6,669 bases of DNA from a bacterium UBP2_UBA2255 (GTDB lineage: Bacteria > Edwardsbacteria > AC1 > EtOH8), in assembly GCA_002347565.1 (NCBI GenBank), contig DDXR01000072.1, positions 12,514-19,182 of the forward strand, in the 5' to 3' direction. Shown piece by piece: positions 1 through 6,147 of the stretch. The stretch's first letter is position 1. Each line of letters starts with the position of its first letter. Position numbers and translations under genes: made by a program. The notes beneath the pieces are model-generated. The model saw nothing but the letters and a program-made list of their open reading frames with translations. It searched no databases and was not told the DNA's origin.

Positions 1-867
1 ATCCTGCATTTTCAATTTTACATTTTTCATTTTGCCTTGCGACGCGTAGAGTCCGGCGGCAAGATATCCCACCACCTGGCCCCGGTCACCCACCACGTCG
101 CCCGAGGTGCGGTAGTCGTAGACCGCGGCCGTGTCGGCGCCCAAGAACCGGCAGGCCTGCATCACCGCCACGATCGGCCCGCCGCCGCAGGCCTCGCACT
201 TCTCGAAGGCCAGGTCGGCCGCCAGCTTTTCCGGGTCGTAGGCCGCCACCGCGTCTACCACCAGCTTGTCGAGTTTCTTGGCCTGCGCGTCCGGGTGGTA
301 GTGCGACAGATCGCTGGATGCCAGAAGCAGCACGTCGTCCCGCCCCTTGACCGCCTCGGCCACGGCCTGCGCCAGCCGCTCGCAGGCGGCCAGCGAGTGG
401 TCGAACAGCATCACGGGGACGATCGAGAAGCCCGGAGCCAGCACCGCCTGCAGGAACGGCAGATGGATCTCCAGCGAGTGCTCCTCGGCGTGGGCCGCCG
501 GCAGGTCGTGGATGTAGGCCGTGTCGCGGCCGATGATCTTCTGCGCCAGCGCCGTATCGACCGGGACCCTGCCCAGCGGCGTCTCCCAGGCGCCGGACGC
601 ATAGACCGCGGCGCCGGAGAAGTAGGCGCGGTGGCTGGGGCCGACCATCACCACGGTCCTGATCTTTCTCCCGATCAGGTTCTTGTAGGCGGAAGCGGCC
701 ACCGGGCCGGAGTACTGGTAGCCCGCGTGCGGCACGACGACGCCCAGCAGCTCCGCCTTCCCGGGTTGCGCTTTGGCCGCGTCCAGGTATTTCCCGAGAT
801 CGGCCGCCAGCCTGGCCTTGTCGCCGGGGTACCACGAGCCGGCGATGATCGACTTGCGGACGTTCAT
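1..867 (-). CDS. Memo-family protein (AmmeMemoRadiSam system protein B), 3' end beyond window
   Basis: The frame read leftward from the ATG at 865-867 stays open to the window edge, giving 289 visible residues. The start VRKSIIAGSWYPGD is the usual N-terminus of the Memo family. Candidate metal-site residues match those of human MEMO1: H47 in PHAGY, H79 in GPSHR, and C227 in CEACGGGP. Also visible are the EHSLEIHLPFLQ block (residues 129-140), SSDLSHY (184-190) and a terminal GDRGQVVGYLAAGLYA. The family is related to class III extradiol dioxygenases. In prokaryotes it is often encoded with an AMMECR1 protein and a radical SAM enzyme, neither of which is in view; the biochemical role is not settled. 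The conserved domain appears complete near residue 275, and the last residues (KMKNVKLKMQD) come from an AT-rich heptamer repeat, so the stop should lie just outside. The start at 867 has AAGGAGG 8 nt upstream. An in-frame ATG at 967-969 would add 34 mostly hydrophobic residues. Probably the last visible gene of the operon with the M16 peptidase and UbiA genes. Confidence 0.9.
   Translation of the reverse strand, partial: MNVRKSIIAGSWYPGDKARLAADLGKYLDAAKAQPGKAELLGVVVPHAGYQYSGPVAASAYKNLIGRKIRTVVMVGPSHRAYFSGAAVYASGAWETPLGRVPVDTALAQKIIGRDTAYIHDLPAAHAEEHSLEIHLPFLQAVLAPGFSIVPVMLFDHSLAACERLAQAVAEAVKGRDDVLLLASSDLSHYHPDAQAKKLDKLVVDAVAAYDPEKLAADLAFEKCEACGGGPIVAVMQACRFLGADTAAVYDYRTSGDVVGDRGQVVGYLAAGLYASQGKMKNVKLKMQD
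6..33. repeat. Four-unit AT-rich heptamer tandem repeat
   Basis: Four consecutive 7-bp units read GCATTTT, CAATTTT, ACATTTT and TCATTTT, that is N(C/A)ATTTT. The base composition differs sharply from the surrounding GC-rich DNA. On the minus strand the units read AAAATGN-like and are translated as the last residues of the Memo-family frame. The array may continue past the left edge. It looks like an intergenic short-sequence repeat abutting or entering the 3' end of the gene. Confidence 0.7.
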
Positions 868-875
868 GACCGCAC

Positions 876-882
876 CCTCCTT
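876..882 (-). promoter_or_regulatory. Shine-Dalgarno site deciding the Memo-family start
   Basis: The minus strand reads AAGGAGG here, 8 nt before the ATG at 865-867. This is a full-consensus site and the main reason to prefer the short form of the Memo-family protein. The alternative ATG at 967-969 has only an AGAGGGG run ending about 3 nt upstream, which is closer than usual. Confidence 0.75.
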
Positions 883-975
883 CCTGGGCTGCGCCTGGCT
901 CGACGCGCAGCAGAAGACAATGGCGAAGACATTGATAATCCCTACTGCGTTACACCCAGTGAACGCCATGATCCC

Positions 976-999
976 CTCTGTGTCTCTGGGCCTCCGTGG
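976..999. repeat. Three-unit octamer repeat between UbiA and Memo-family genes
   Basis: Three adjacent 8-bp units read CTCTGTGT, CTCTGGGC and CTCCGTGG (consensus CTCYGKGN). They begin 5 nt downstream of the UbiA stop codon on the transcribed strand, where they read as purine-rich CACRGAG-like units. The 868-1004 gap is the only wide spacing within the leftward gene group, and the repeat sits at its UbiA end. No function is evident. Confidence 0.55.
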
Positions 1000-1004
1000 C
1001 AAAC

Positions 1005-1934
1005 CTAGCCCCGGTCCGCGAGGCGCGGGTAATCCATGCTGAACCGCCATTTGTGGTAGTACTTCAGCGCGGCGTAGGTGGCGGCCAGCAGCACGAACAG
1101 CGACGGGTATGCCAGGCCCACCAGAAACGCGAACAGCAGCGAGCCTCCCTGATAGGACAGCATCACCCACCGCATCTTCTGCGTGATCACGGCCAGCAGG
1201 AACAGCGGCAGCGAGCAGGCCGCCGCCACCAGGCACAAGTTGTCGCCCAGCCGCCAAGCAAGCGCCGCGGACGCCGCCATCAGGGCCAGCGCCAGCCAGG
1301 TCGTCGCTCTGACTCCAAGCAGCACGCCGGTGGTGACGTTGCCCGTGGCCTTGTCGGACCGGTAGTCCGGCAGCGTGGTGTTGAGGTACACCGCCGAGAC
1401 CGACAGCACGTACGGCAGCGCGGCGACCCAGACCGCCCCCGCCGGGGCGCCGGTCGCCGTCCAGCCGGTGGCGAAGGCCAGTCCGCCGTAGCCGGCGCCG
1501 TTGGCCAGCATGTCCAGGAACGGCTTGGCCTTGAACTTGAACGGCGGCACCGAGTACAGCAGGCCGAGGGCCCCCGACGCCAGCACCAGCCAGCCGACGG
1601 GCGGCGGGAATTTCAGGAAACCGAGCAGGACCGCGGCGGCGGACAGCAGCGCGGCCTCGGCGATGATGGCCGGTTTGCTGACGTGCCCCTCGGCCACCAG
1701 GAACAGCTTCTTGTTGAGCCGGTCGGTCTCGACGTCGAAGATCTGGTTGACGATGTAGGCCGCGCCCATCAGCCCGCTGTAGAGTGCGATCATCAGCCAC
1801 AGCTCCGGCGGCAGTCGCCAGGTAAGCAACGGCGTTCCCGACGCCCGGTACTGCCCGGCCAGCAACATCGTCCATACCGGGGCCATCAGGATCGGCCGCA
1901 GCACGAACAGGTAGTCGAGCGGGGAGCCCCTCAT
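1005..1934 (-). CDS. UbiA-family membrane prenyltransferase
   Basis: A 309-residue polytopic membrane protein, close to the usual size of the family (about 290-310). UbiA enzymes transfer an isoprenoid chain from its diphosphate to an aromatic or other lipid acceptor in the cytoplasmic membrane. Both Mg-diphosphate motifs are present: NQIFDVETD (N63, D67, D71) and LPDYRSDKATGNVTTG (D190, D194). YSVPPFKFK (127-135) matches the conserved YSxPP element between them. Several hydrophobic segments follow, for example around residues 45-62, 94-130, 165-185, 212-227, 234-252 and 262-290. The first motif has Gln after Asn where many members have Asp. The acceptor (quinone ring, chlorophyll-like or glycerol phosphate) cannot be read from sequence, so no symbol is given. 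The start is the ATG at 1932-1934, 47 nt after the M16 stop, with no clear Shine-Dalgarno site; translation may depend on the upstream gene. The frame is open further upstream, but only as a shadow of the M16 gene. Stop is TAG. Confidence 0.92.
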   Translation of the reverse strand: MRGSPLDYLFVLRPILMAPVWTMLLAGQYRASGTPLLTWRLPPELWLMIALYSGLMGAAYIVNQIFDVETDRLNKKLFLVAEGHVSKPAIIAEAALLSAAAVLLGFLKFPPPVGWLVLASGALGLLYSVPPFKFKAKPFLDMLANGAGYGGLAFATGWTATGAPAGAVWVAALPYVLSVSAVYLNTTLPDYRSDKATGNVTTGVLLGVRATTWLALALMAASAALAWRLGDNLCLVAAACSLPLFLLAVITQKMRWVMLSYQGGSLLFAFLVGLAYPSLFVLLAATYAALKYYHKWRFSMDYPRLADRG

Positions 1935-1981
1935 GCCCGCAGCCGCCAGCTCGGCGGGATCCGTTCCGTTCGGCGAGCCGC

Positions 1982-4831
1982 CTATCGCCCCCGGCCCCCG
2001 GGCGCCGGCGGCGCGGCCGCCCTCTGCTCCGGATACAGCGCCACTTTGACGTAGCGTTCCGGGTCGAGGTACCGCAGCGCCGCCTGCCGAATGTCCTCGG
2101 CCGTCAGCGAGCGCACCAGTTCCGGGTAGCCGGGGATTTTGGCAGGATCCTCGCTGTATCTGGCATATTGGTAGAGCGTCCCTGTCCAGAAGCCGTTCTG
2201 CTTGCTGTTGGTCTCCCATTCCTTGAGGTTCATCTCCCTGATCTTCGCCAGGTAGGAATCCGGGATGCCGATTTGCCGCATGGTGTCGATCACGGCGAAC
2301 ACGGCGCCGGACAGCTCTCCCACCCGTTCCGGGTCGCAGCCGAAGCCGATATGGACCAGGCATTGCGGGACCGGCTCGGCGCTGGGCTGGGAGTACGACC
2401 AGATCGAGTATGTGCCGCCCTTGTCCTCCCGCACCACCTCGCGCAGCTTGATGTCGAGGTAATCGCCCACCGCGTCGGCCAGCAGCCGCTCGCGTTGGTT
2501 CCATGCGAATCCGGCCGGGAACGCCAGCCGCACGGTGCTCTTGGCTTCGACCCCCTTGGCGATGGAGCGCTCGATGATGCTGTCCGGATGCCGGACTCCG
2601 TCGTCGCGCCAGCGCGGCAGGGTCTTGGCTGCCGGCAGGCTCGCCAGGTAGGTCTCAACCAGCGGCCGGATGCTGTCCGGGTCAAAGCTCCCGACCAGGA
2701 TGAAGGTGAATCCGCCCGCCTCGCCGAAGCGCTTGCGGAAGAACGACAGCGCCTTGTCGGGGTCGACCGCGGCCAGCAGCTCCTCGTTCACCGGCCGGTA
2801 GGGGTAGCGGCGGCGGCCGATGATCAGCTGGAACGAGTCGGCCAGCGCGGTCTCGGGCCGGGCGTTGCGGTTGCGGAGTCCGGCGGCCGTCCGGCCCAGG
2901 AACGAGCGGGCGGCGGCGGTGTCGCGGCGCGGCGCGGTGAAGTAGAGGTGGGCCATCTGCAGCATGACCGGCAGGTCCGCCGGCGAGGCCGAACCCGACA
3001 GCCCCTGCTCGAGCCTCCCGATCGACGGCGACAGCGAGACGATCCTTCCGGCCAGGTACTTCTCCAGCTGCGTCCGATCGAAGGGCCCCAGTCCGCCCTC
3101 CTCGGCGATGGCGGCGGCGTAACGCGCCGACATGAAGCCGGCCGAGTCGGCCAGCGACGTGCCGCCCGGCGCGAAGGCGCGCAGCAGGATCTCGTCGTTC
3201 TTGAAATCGGTCGGTTTGAGCAGCACCCTGGCGCCGTTGGAAAGCTTCCACTCGTGCAGCCCCAGTTCCCGGTGGAGCTTGCGGGAGACGATCCCGCCCG
3301 GTTTCGGCTTCCTGGGCATCAGCTCCTGCCCGGCGAAGGCGTCGACGTAGGGCTCGGCCGGCTGGGACTCGATCCGCTCCATGGTCAGCCGCAGCCCGGG
3401 CTCGGTCGGCAGCTCCAGCCCGGGCCGTTGGGGACCGCTGGCCAGGATCACCCGGTTTTCGTCCGTGATCAGCCGCCGGGCCGCGCTGTTGACCTCGTCC
3501 AGTGTGATCGCCGGCAACAGCGCCAGCGCCAGCCGGTATTCGGTTTCAGCGCTGAGGTGCGTCCCCCCGCCCAGGTAGCTCTGGACATATCGCCAGACCA
3601 GTCGCCGCGACTCGGTCTTGTCGCGCTCCTGGTACGCCTGCTCGGCCTGCCGCAGCAGCTCGGCCTTGGCCCGGGCCAGCTCGGTGACGGTGAAGCCGTG
3701 GAGCCGGACGCGCCGGGCCTCGGTCAGCAGGGCGGCCAGCCCGGCGGTGATCCCGGTGTCCGCCACGCCAGCGCCCAGCGAGAACGTCGCCAGCGGGTCG
3801 ACGATCTCGTGCTTGGCGGCGTAGGCCGACAGGAACGGCGGCCGCGGCAGGCGCGCCAGCTCGGCCAGGCGCTGGTTGAGCATGGCCGAGACCAGCTCCG
3901 CCGCCATCTCCCCGCGGGCCTGGCCGGCGGTCAGCACGGTGTCGGGCCGCCGCAGAAAGTTGACGCTGACCGAGGCGTTGCTCTCCTCCGGGTCGGCGGC
4001 CAACGAAAACCGCGGTTCTGCCTGGAAGGGCACTGGGTACAGCTGCCGCTTGGCCGGGTTGGCCGCCCGCTTGATCTTCCCGAACTGGGCCCGGATCATC
4101 GCCGCCACCGAGTCGCGGTCGAAGTCGCCTACGGCGACCACCGCCATCAGGTCGGGTCGGTACCAGCGGCGGTAGTAGTCGACGATCCGCTTGTGGGGGA
4201 AATTCTTGATGACCGCCGTGTCGCCGATCGGCCTGCGCGCCGGGTACGGGGAGCCGGCGAACAGCACCCGGGACTGCTGCTCCCAAATCCTGGTGCGCGC
4301 GGTCCGGCCCAGCCGCCACTCCTCGACGATCACCCCCCGCTCCTTGTCGATCTCGGCCGGTTCGAAGGTGATCTGGTGCGCCCAGTCCTCCAGCACCTGC
4401 AGCCCCTTGCGGAACAGCGGCGCCGAGTCGGTCGGCACGGTCAGCATGTAGACCGTCTGGTCGAAGCCGGTGCCGGCGTTCATGTTGGCGCCGAACCGCA
4501 TGCCGATGGACTCGGTGTAGTCGATCAGCGCCTGGTGGGGGAAGTTCTTGGTGCCGTTGAAGGCCATGTGCTCCAGGAAGTGCGACAGGCCGTGCTCGTC
4601 GTCCCGTTCCAGGATCGAGCCCACCCGCGTCGCCAGCCGCAGCTCGGCCCGCTTCTCGGGCTTGCGGTTGGCCCGGACGTAGTAGCGCAGGCCGTTGGGC
4701 AGTATCCCGCTGGCCACCGCGGTGTCGGCCGGCAGCGGCGCGGCGGGGTCGAAGGCCGTTCCGGTTGGCTGGGCGTGCAGTGGAATCCATGCGGCGAGCA
4801 GGGACAGGAGAACTGGGAAAAACCGCTTCAT
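1982..4831 (-). CDS. Exported M16-family zinc metallopeptidase (PqqL-like)
   Basis: A 949-residue two-halved M16 peptidase, similar in size to E. coli PqqL. The N-terminus MKRFFPVLLSLLAAWIPLHAQ is a typical Sec signal peptide, with likely cleavage after HA (residue 20), so the enzyme should act in the periplasm or outside the membrane. The inverted zinc motif HFLEH is at 84-88 (H84, E87 catalytic base, H88), and the third ligand is probably E164 in KERGVIVEEW. The second half starts near residue 526 (HEWKLSNGARVLLKPTDF), lacks a zinc motif as expected, and keeps the substrate-binding R801/Y808 element REDKGGTY. Family members degrade peptides inside a clam-like chamber; the actual substrate is unknown. 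The C-terminus is a short Ala/Pro/Gly/Arg tail. The start at 4829-4831 has GAAAGG 5 nt upstream and begins directly with the signal peptide; the in-frame ATG at 4865-4867 lacks a good site and would add 12 residues before it. First gene of the leftward operon, under a consensus promoter. Stop is TAG. Confidence 0.96.
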   Translation of the reverse strand: MKRFFPVLLSLLAAWIPLHAQPTGTAFDPAAPLPADTAVASGILPNGLRYYVRANRKPEKRAELRLATRVGSILERDDEHGLSHFLEHMAFNGTKNFPHQALIDYTESIGMRFGANMNAGTGFDQTVYMLTVPTDSAPLFRKGLQVLEDWAHQITFEPAEIDKERGVIVEEWRLGRTARTRIWEQQSRVLFAGSPYPARRPIGDTAVIKNFPHKRIVDYYRRWYRPDLMAVVAVGDFDRDSVAAMIRAQFGKIKRAANPAKRQLYPVPFQAEPRFSLAADPEESNASVSVNFLRRPDTVLTAGQARGEMAAELVSAMLNQRLAELARLPRPPFLSAYAAKHEIVDPLATFSLGAGVADTGITAGLAALLTEARRVRLHGFTVTELARAKAELLRQAEQAYQERDKTESRRLVWRYVQSYLGGGTHLSAETEYRLALALLPAITLDEVNSAARRLITDENRVILASGPQRPGLELPTEPGLRLTMERIESQPAEPYVDAFAGQELMPRKPKPGGIVSRKLHRELGLHEWKLSNGARVLLKPTDFKNDEILLRAFAPGGTSLADSAGFMSARYAAAIAEEGGLGPFDRTQLEKYLAGRIVSLSPSIGRLEQGLSGSASPADLPVMLQMAHLYFTAPRRDTAAARSFLGRTAAGLRNRNARPETALADSFQLIIGRRRYPYRPVNEELLAAVDPDKALSFFRKRFGEAGGFTFILVGSFDPDSIRPLVETYLASLPAAKTLPRWRDDGVRHPDSIIERSIAKGVEAKSTVRLAFPAGFAWNQRERLLADAVGDYLDIKLREVVREDKGGTYSIWSYSQPSAEPVPQCLVHIGFGCDPERVGELSGAVFAVIDTMRQIGIPDSYLAKIREMNLKEWETNSKQNGFWTGTLYQYARYSEDPAKIPGYPELVRSLTAEDIRQAALRYLDPERYVKVALYPEQRAAAPPAPGGRGR

Positions 4832-4836
4832 ATGGG

Positions 4837-4842
4837 CCTTTC
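4837..4842 (-). promoter_or_regulatory. Shine-Dalgarno site for the M16 peptidase
   Basis: The minus strand reads GAAAGG 5 nt before the ATG at 4829-4831. It supports this start, which places the signal peptide at residue 1, over the ATG 36 nt further upstream. Confidence 0.6.
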
Positions 4843-4894
4843 TCGATTGGGACGTTCTGATCTTCATCCGCCGTCTCGGCCGACGCGATTGGAG

Positions 4895-4923
4895 ATTATA
4901 TCAGCCGCCCCCGGGACTGTCAA
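4895..4923 (-). promoter_or_regulatory. Full-consensus sigma70 promoter of the M16-UbiA-Memo group
   Basis: On the minus strand a perfect -35 box TTGACA (4918-4923) is followed by exactly 17 nt and a perfect -10 box TATAAT (4895-4900). A TGA directly before the -10 box also makes an extended -10 element. The expected transcription start is near 4888, leaving a leader of roughly 57 nt before the M16 ATG at 4831. Nothing else in the leftward gene group looks as strong, so this probably drives all three genes. Confidence 0.85.
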
Positions 4924-4947
4924 GCGGCAAAACCGGCCGTCCGTTAC

Positions 4948-4977
4948 TTGACTGACCACAACCTGTTGTGGTATGAT
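4948..4977 (+). promoter_or_regulatory. tRNA promoter with GC-rich discriminator
   Basis: TTGACT (4948-4953) and TATGAT (4972-4977) are separated by 18 nt. Transcription would begin near 4984, only a few nt before the mature tRNA at 4990. The stretch after the -10 box (AGCGGCG) is GC-rich; in E. coli such discriminators are a hallmark of stable-RNA promoters under stringent control, so the same may apply here by inference. The promoter is back to back with the M16 promoter, with 24 nt between the two -35 boxes. Confidence 0.75.
4955..4972. promoter_or_regulatory. Operator-like inverted repeat in the tRNA promoter spacer
   Basis: ACCACAACCTGTTGTGGT has two perfect 7-bp arms around a CCTG centre. 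It occupies nearly the whole spacer between the -35 and -10 boxes and its last base is the first base of the -10 box. A dimeric DNA-binding protein here would block the tRNA promoter and lies 32 bp from the -35 box of the divergent M16 promoter. The geometry fits an operator; no regulator gene is in view, and chance cannot be excluded. Confidence 0.45.
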
Positions 4978-4989
4978 AGCGGCGATGAC

Positions 4990-5065
<76 letters not shown>

Positions 5066-5073
5066 GCATCAGA

Positions 5074-5106
5074 AAGGGCTTCCCATATATATATTGGGAA
5101 GCCCTT
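5074..5106 (+). terminator. Hairpin terminator after the tRNA gene
   Basis: A perfect 12-bp stem, AAGGGCTTCCCA (5074-5085) with TGGGAAGCCCTT (5095-5106), closes on a TATATATAT loop. It begins 8 nt after the tRNA CCA end. The following GATTTATG is only a weak T-tract, but stem strength and position make it the obvious tRNA terminator. It could also stop transcripts arriving from the peroxiredoxin side, where the stem is followed by TTTCTG. Confidence 0.8.
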
Positions 5107-5356
5107 GATTTATGAATACAACTCGCCCTGGCAGACCGAACATCCCGATGCTAGCATCGCCGAATCTTGCATCGGGCATCGATGTCGCGCCATTGCCCGG
5201 GGTCCAGGCCGGCTGCGGTGCTGGCATGGGGAGCGCCAACGTTCAGAGCGCAGCTGTCGAGCGTGATCGCAGCGATGGCCGCGATGAGGACCGCTCCGCT
5301 GACATGGCAGTCGGGCACGGCGAATGTCGGGCTTCCCGATAGCACGGCGATACCGG
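5107..5356. other. Gene-free interval with small palindromes
   Basis: About 250 nt between the tRNA terminator and the peroxiredoxin stop. Short open frames on both strands (for example 5112-5342 and 5167-5379 plus, and 5151-5438 minus) lack Shine-Dalgarno sites and recognisable motifs, and two run into the peroxiredoxin gene. The interval holds a perfect 14-bp palindrome CGATGCTAGCATCG (5146-5159), an 8-bp inverted repeat CCCGATGC/GCATCGGG (5144-5151 and 5169-5176), CATCGATG (5177-5184), and three copies of GCATCG within 28 nt. I see no promoter I would call and no insertion-sequence ends. Confidence 0.5.
5326..5340 (-). terminator. Weak candidate terminator hairpin after the peroxiredoxin gene
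   Basis: The minus strand reads ATCGGGAAGCCCGAC, a TCGGG/CCCGA stem with an AAG loop, 16 nt past the peroxiredoxin stop. No T-tract follows, so it is at best a pause or RNA-end-protecting hairpin. The stronger 5074-5106 hairpin lies further along the same transcript. Confidence 0.3.
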
Positions 5357-6079
5357 CTACTTCTTCCCGCTTTTCTTGAGGGCTTCCGTCACCTTCTCCA
5401 GGGGCAGTTTCTTGGTGCAGAAGAACCAATCGTAGCACTTGAGGTCGCCCTTGCCCTCCATCCGCTCCTTGGCCACCCCGCAGGACCCGGCCGTGGGCAC
5501 GATGACGTCGTCCCCCGGCTGCCAGTCGGCCGGCATCGCCACCGAATACGTGTCAGCCGTCTGCAGGGCCACCACCACCCGGTACAGCTCGTTAAAGTTC
5601 CGGCCCAGGCTCAGCGGATAGTAAATGATGGTGCGGATGATCCCCTGGGGATCGATGAAGAACACCGCCCGTACCGCCTTGGTGCTGCTCTCCCCGGGCT
5701 GGATCATACCGTACTTCTTGGCCACCTCCATGGTGATGTCCTCGATCAGGGGAAACTTGACCTCGACGTTTTTCATTCCCTTGTACTCGATCTTCTCCTT
5801 GATGGTGCGCAGCCAGGCGATGTGGCTGTACAGCCCGTCGATCGACAGACCGACCACCTTGCAGTTGACCTCGGCGAACTTCTGCTCCATGGTGGCAAAG
5901 GTCATGAACTCCGAGGTGCAGACCGGGGTGAAGTCGGCCGGATGGGAGAACAGGATCACCCAGCTGCCGGCGAACTGGTCGGGGAAATTGATCTCGCCCT
6001 GGGTGGTCACCGCCTTGAAGGCGGGGGCCTTGTCGCCGATGCGGGGCATGGTGGTCGCGCTCTGGGTCATCGTTTCCAT
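5357..6079 (-). CDS. Peroxiredoxin (Prx6/archaeal-type, AhpC/TSA family)
   Basis: A 240-residue thioredoxin-fold peroxidase that reduces hydrogen peroxide and organic hydroperoxides in the cytosol. The active site is PADFTPVC (47-54), giving P47, T51 and peroxidatic C54; the conserved catalytic Arg is probably R137 in KAVRAVFFIDPQG. The C-terminal extension (from about 160) contains YYPLSLGRNFNEL, typical of the Prx6-like group, and C200, C215 and C221 in a CGVAKER...KCYDWFFC arrangement. In archaeal homologues such as that of Aeropyrum pernix, cysteines at similar places serve as resolving or structural residues, so a two-cysteine mechanism is likely. C73 is an additional cysteine. The start at 6077-6079 is set by AAGGAG 6 nt upstream (6086-6091); the frame is open further upstream but only as a shadow of the arginine decarboxylase gene. 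No signal peptide. The electron donor (thioredoxin-like) is not in view. Stop is TAG. Confidence 0.96.
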   Translation of the reverse strand: METMTQSATTMPRIGDKAPAFKAVTTQGEINFPDQFAGSWVILFSHPADFTPVCTSEFMTFATMEQKFAEVNCKVVGLSIDGLYSHIAWLRTIKEKIEYKGMKNVEVKFPLIEDITMEVAKKYGMIQPGESSTKAVRAVFFIDPQGIIRTIIYYPLSLGRNFNELYRVVVALQTADTYSVAMPADWQPGDDVIVPTAGSCGVAKERMEGKGDLKCYDWFFCTKKLPLEKVTEALKKSGKK

Positions 6080-6085
6080 GGTCGT

Positions 6086-6091
6086 CTCCTT
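6086..6091 (-). promoter_or_regulatory. Shine-Dalgarno site for the peroxiredoxin
   Basis: The minus strand reads AAGGAG 6 nt before the ATG at 6077-6079. It decides the start within a frame that remains open far upstream. I see no convincing sigma70 promoter in the 68-nt gap (6080-6147), so read-through from the arginine decarboxylase gene is plausible. Confidence 0.75.
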
Positions 6092-6147
6092 GTTGAAGGG
6101 TTTCGGATCGATTCCCTGCACGTCGCCGATTTCACTGTACGATCTTG

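Noticed and set aside
928..963. Possible internal promoter for the Memo-family gene (TTCACT, 17 nt, GATTAT on the minus strand)
   Set aside because: Each box matches consensus at only four of six positions, which is easily reached by chance; noted because it would favour the start at 867.
37..1008. Plus-strand frame of 323 codons opposite the Memo-family gene, and a minus frame at 86-835
   Set aside because: Both are shadows. The true minus frame carries all Memo-family motifs but lacks a stop in the window.
996..2054. A 352-codon plus-strand frame opposite the UbiA gene
   Set aside because: Arg/Gln-rich antisense shadow without domain, start signal or conserved pattern; the opposite strand encodes a clear UbiA protein.
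1935..2504. N-terminal extension of the UbiA frame into the M16 gene
   Set aside because: The extra residues are out-of-frame translation of the M16 C-terminus and the UbiA family begins at the ATG at 1932-1934.
4832..4867. Upstream ATG for the M16 peptidase (12 extra residues)
   Set aside because: No good Shine-Dalgarno site, and it would put charged residues before a complete signal peptide; 4831 fits better.
2168..4951. A 927-codon open frame on the plus strand opposite the M16 peptidase gene
   Set aside because: It mirrors a real gene with signal peptide and zinc motif; the translation is rich in Arg, Gly, Gln and His with no motif, as expected from the antisense of GC-rich codons.
5112..5342. 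Short plus-strand open frames (5112-5342, 5167-5379) as possible small genes
   Set aside because: No ribosome binding site, no recognisable motif, low-information composition, and they lie behind a strong terminator with no promoter seen.
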